From positions 18,301 through 55,440 of the forward strand of contig JAPLPF010000080.1 of assembly GCA_026400325.1 (NCBI GenBank): a stretch of DNA of 37,140 bases, in the 5' to 3' direction. The position numbers and the translations under genes were made by a program. Of this stretch, positions 36,105-37,140 are shown one piece after another. The notes under the pieces were generated by a model that was given only the letters and a program-made list of their open reading frames with translations, made no database searches and had not been told where the DNA came from. How positions within the stretch are numbered: the first letter of the stretch is position 1; the number at the start of each line of letters is the position of its first letter. The DNA comes from Rhodobacterales bacterium (GTDB taxonomy: Bacteria > Pseudomonadota > Alphaproteobacteria > Rhodobacterales > Rhodobacteraceae).

Positions 36105-36161
36105 CCCCCTTTCCAAACCGCTTTGGACCGCATAGTCTTATGGCGCAAAGGGAGGACAACC

Positions 36162-37140
36162 ATGGCCAGAACGCCGTCCATCGCGGATGACGAGATTTTT
36201 GACCTGCGGCTGGCCCGGTCGACCCCTGACCTTTTCCCCATGCTGGAGGCGATCTACGGCGCGCGCGCAGATTACCCTGCGTTCCGCGACAAGCTGGTCA
36301 AGGCGCTGCGCAAGGGTTGGGCCGATCGCCCCGCCGACCTGCGCCACCTTGACCTTGCGCGCGATCTTGAACCCGACTGGTTCCAGCGGCCAGGGATGGC
36401 GGGCTATGTCTTCTACATCGACCGCTTCAATGGCACCCTGAACGGCATCCTCGACAAGCTCGACTACCTTGAGGATCTGGGAATCACCTATGTCCACCTG
36501 ATGCCCTGCCTGAAACCCCGCCCCGGTGACAGCGATGGCGGCTATTCGGTGATGGATTATCGCCAGATCAACCCGGCCTTCGGCACGATGGAGGACTTCG
36601 AGGCCGTCAGCGCCGCCCTCCGCGCCCGGGGGATATCGCTCTGCGTCGATCTGGTGCTGAACCACACCGCCAAGGAACACGCCTGGGCGAAGAAGGCGGC
36701 CAAGGGCGATCCGGCCTATCAGGACTACTATCTGATGTTCGACAGCCCCGACCTGCCGGACCAGTACGAACGCACCCTGGTCGAGGTGTTCCCCGACAAC
36801 GCCCCCGGCAACTTCACCCATTACCCCCGGATCGGCAAATGGGTCTGGACCACCTTCAACGAACACCAGTGGGACCTGAACTGGGCCAATCCGTCGGTGT
36901 TTCTGGAAGTTGTCGAGGTGATGCTGTTTCTTGCCAACAAGGGCGTCGATGTCCTGCGGCTGGATGCCGTGGCCTTCATGTGGAAACGGATGGGCACCCG
37001 CTGCCAGTCGGAACCCGAGGTTCACATGCTGCTGCAGGCCCTGCGCGCCTGTTCCCGCATCGCATCCGCCGCGGTGCTGCATCTGGCCGAGGCGATTGTC
37101 GCCCCGGCCGAGATGCTGCCCTACCTTGGGCGCGGCCAGC
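36162..37140 (+). CDS. Amylosucrase-type GH13 enzyme, cut by right edge
   Basis: 326 codons are present and the frame is open to the edge, so the track omits it. GGGAGG precedes the ATG at 36162. The protein has a helical N-terminal domain (to about residue 80), then the GH13 barrel: GYVFYIDRFNGTLNGILDKL, YLEDLGITYVHLMPCLKPRP, VDLVLNHTAKEHAWAKKA, TTFNEHQWDLNWANPSVFLE, VLRLDAVAFMWKRMGT with nucleophile Asp268, and HLAEAIVAPAE with acid/base Glu310. This pattern (WKRMGT, SEP..HMLLQAL) is that of amylosucrase, which builds alpha-glucan from sucrose, rather than a general alpha-amylase. The C-terminal part is outside. Confidence 0.88.
   Translation, partial: MARTPSIADDEIFDLRLARSTPDLFPMLEAIYGARADYPAFRDKLVKALRKGWADRPADLRHLDLARDLEPDWFQRPGMAGYVFYIDRFNGTLNGILDKLDYLEDLGITYVHLMPCLKPRPGDSDGGYSVMDYRQINPAFGTMEDFEAVSAALRARGISLCVDLVLNHTAKEHAWAKKAAKGDPAYQDYYLMFDSPDLPDQYERTLVEVFPDNAPGNFTHYPRIGKWVWTTFNEHQWDLNWANPSVFLEVVEVMLFLANKGVDVLRLDAVAFMWKRMGTRCQSEPEVHMLLQALRACSRIASAAVLHLAEAIVAPAEMLPYLGRGQ

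Overview
The window looks like the chromosome of an alphaproteobacterium of the Rhodobacteraceae/Rhodobacterales type. It is GC-rich and carries the linked order mutM, enoyl-CoA hydratase, rpsT, dnaA, dnaN, recF, gyrB, plus ubiE-ubiB next to mutM, an argH/lysA/TIGR02302 block, a CenR-like response regulator and an N-terminally extended RibA. Species cannot be named from the sequence alone.

Layout: (a) 1-4218 is the edge of a flagellar cluster. Flagellin (cut by the left edge), an FlgN-like protein and a FlgJ-type rod-binding protein are on the minus strand; fliK and flgD diverge on the plus strand. (b) 4448-8907 holds ubiB and ubiE (ubiquinone synthesis, minus strand), then mutM, a crotonase and rpsT. 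(c) 8908-9424 is a 517-bp non-coding interval with a terminator, a candidate small-RNA locus and a near-perfect palindrome upstream of dnaA. (d) 9425-16273 is the replication core dnaA-dnaN-recF-LysE exporter-gyrB. (e) 16337-18922 is a less familiar module: a Tat-type secreted solute-binding/von Willebrand A fusion, a two-TM helical protein, and a tRNA-Arg(CCT) whose 3' end overlaps the second gene. (f) 18923-23655 holds an orphan minus-strand terminator, a LacI-family regulator with an operator-like palindrome, a DEAD-box helicase with a repetitive basic tail, and an SDR protein without the usual catalytic lysine. (g) 23775-31072 is a minus-strand run: argH, two tiny lipoproteins, DUF2834, a sugar-transfer-type ATP-grasp protein, lysA and a TIGR02302 membrane protein. 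(h) 31098-37140 holds a TlpA-like thioredoxin, a peptidoglycan-binding/TIGR02594 hydrolase, xthA, the CenR-like regulator, ribA, an L,D-transpeptidase-like protein and a right-truncated amylosucrase.

The most striking sequence-level feature is a set of small lesions in conserved genes. dnaA lacks about ten residues of its first helix in frame. lysA and argH each combine a short deletion with a frameshift. xthA has what looks like a one-base deletion. The lysA and argH junctions carry almost the same 18-20-base string and need the same +1 shift, which is unexpected for unrelated genes. Sequencing or assembly error is the leading explanation for the set as a whole, but the shared junction string deserves a direct check. 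Other leads are two terminators with no upstream gene (candidate small RNAs), tandem hairpins in the flagellin leader, and the VWA/two-TM module beside the tRNA. No CRISPR array, rRNA or insertion sequence was seen.
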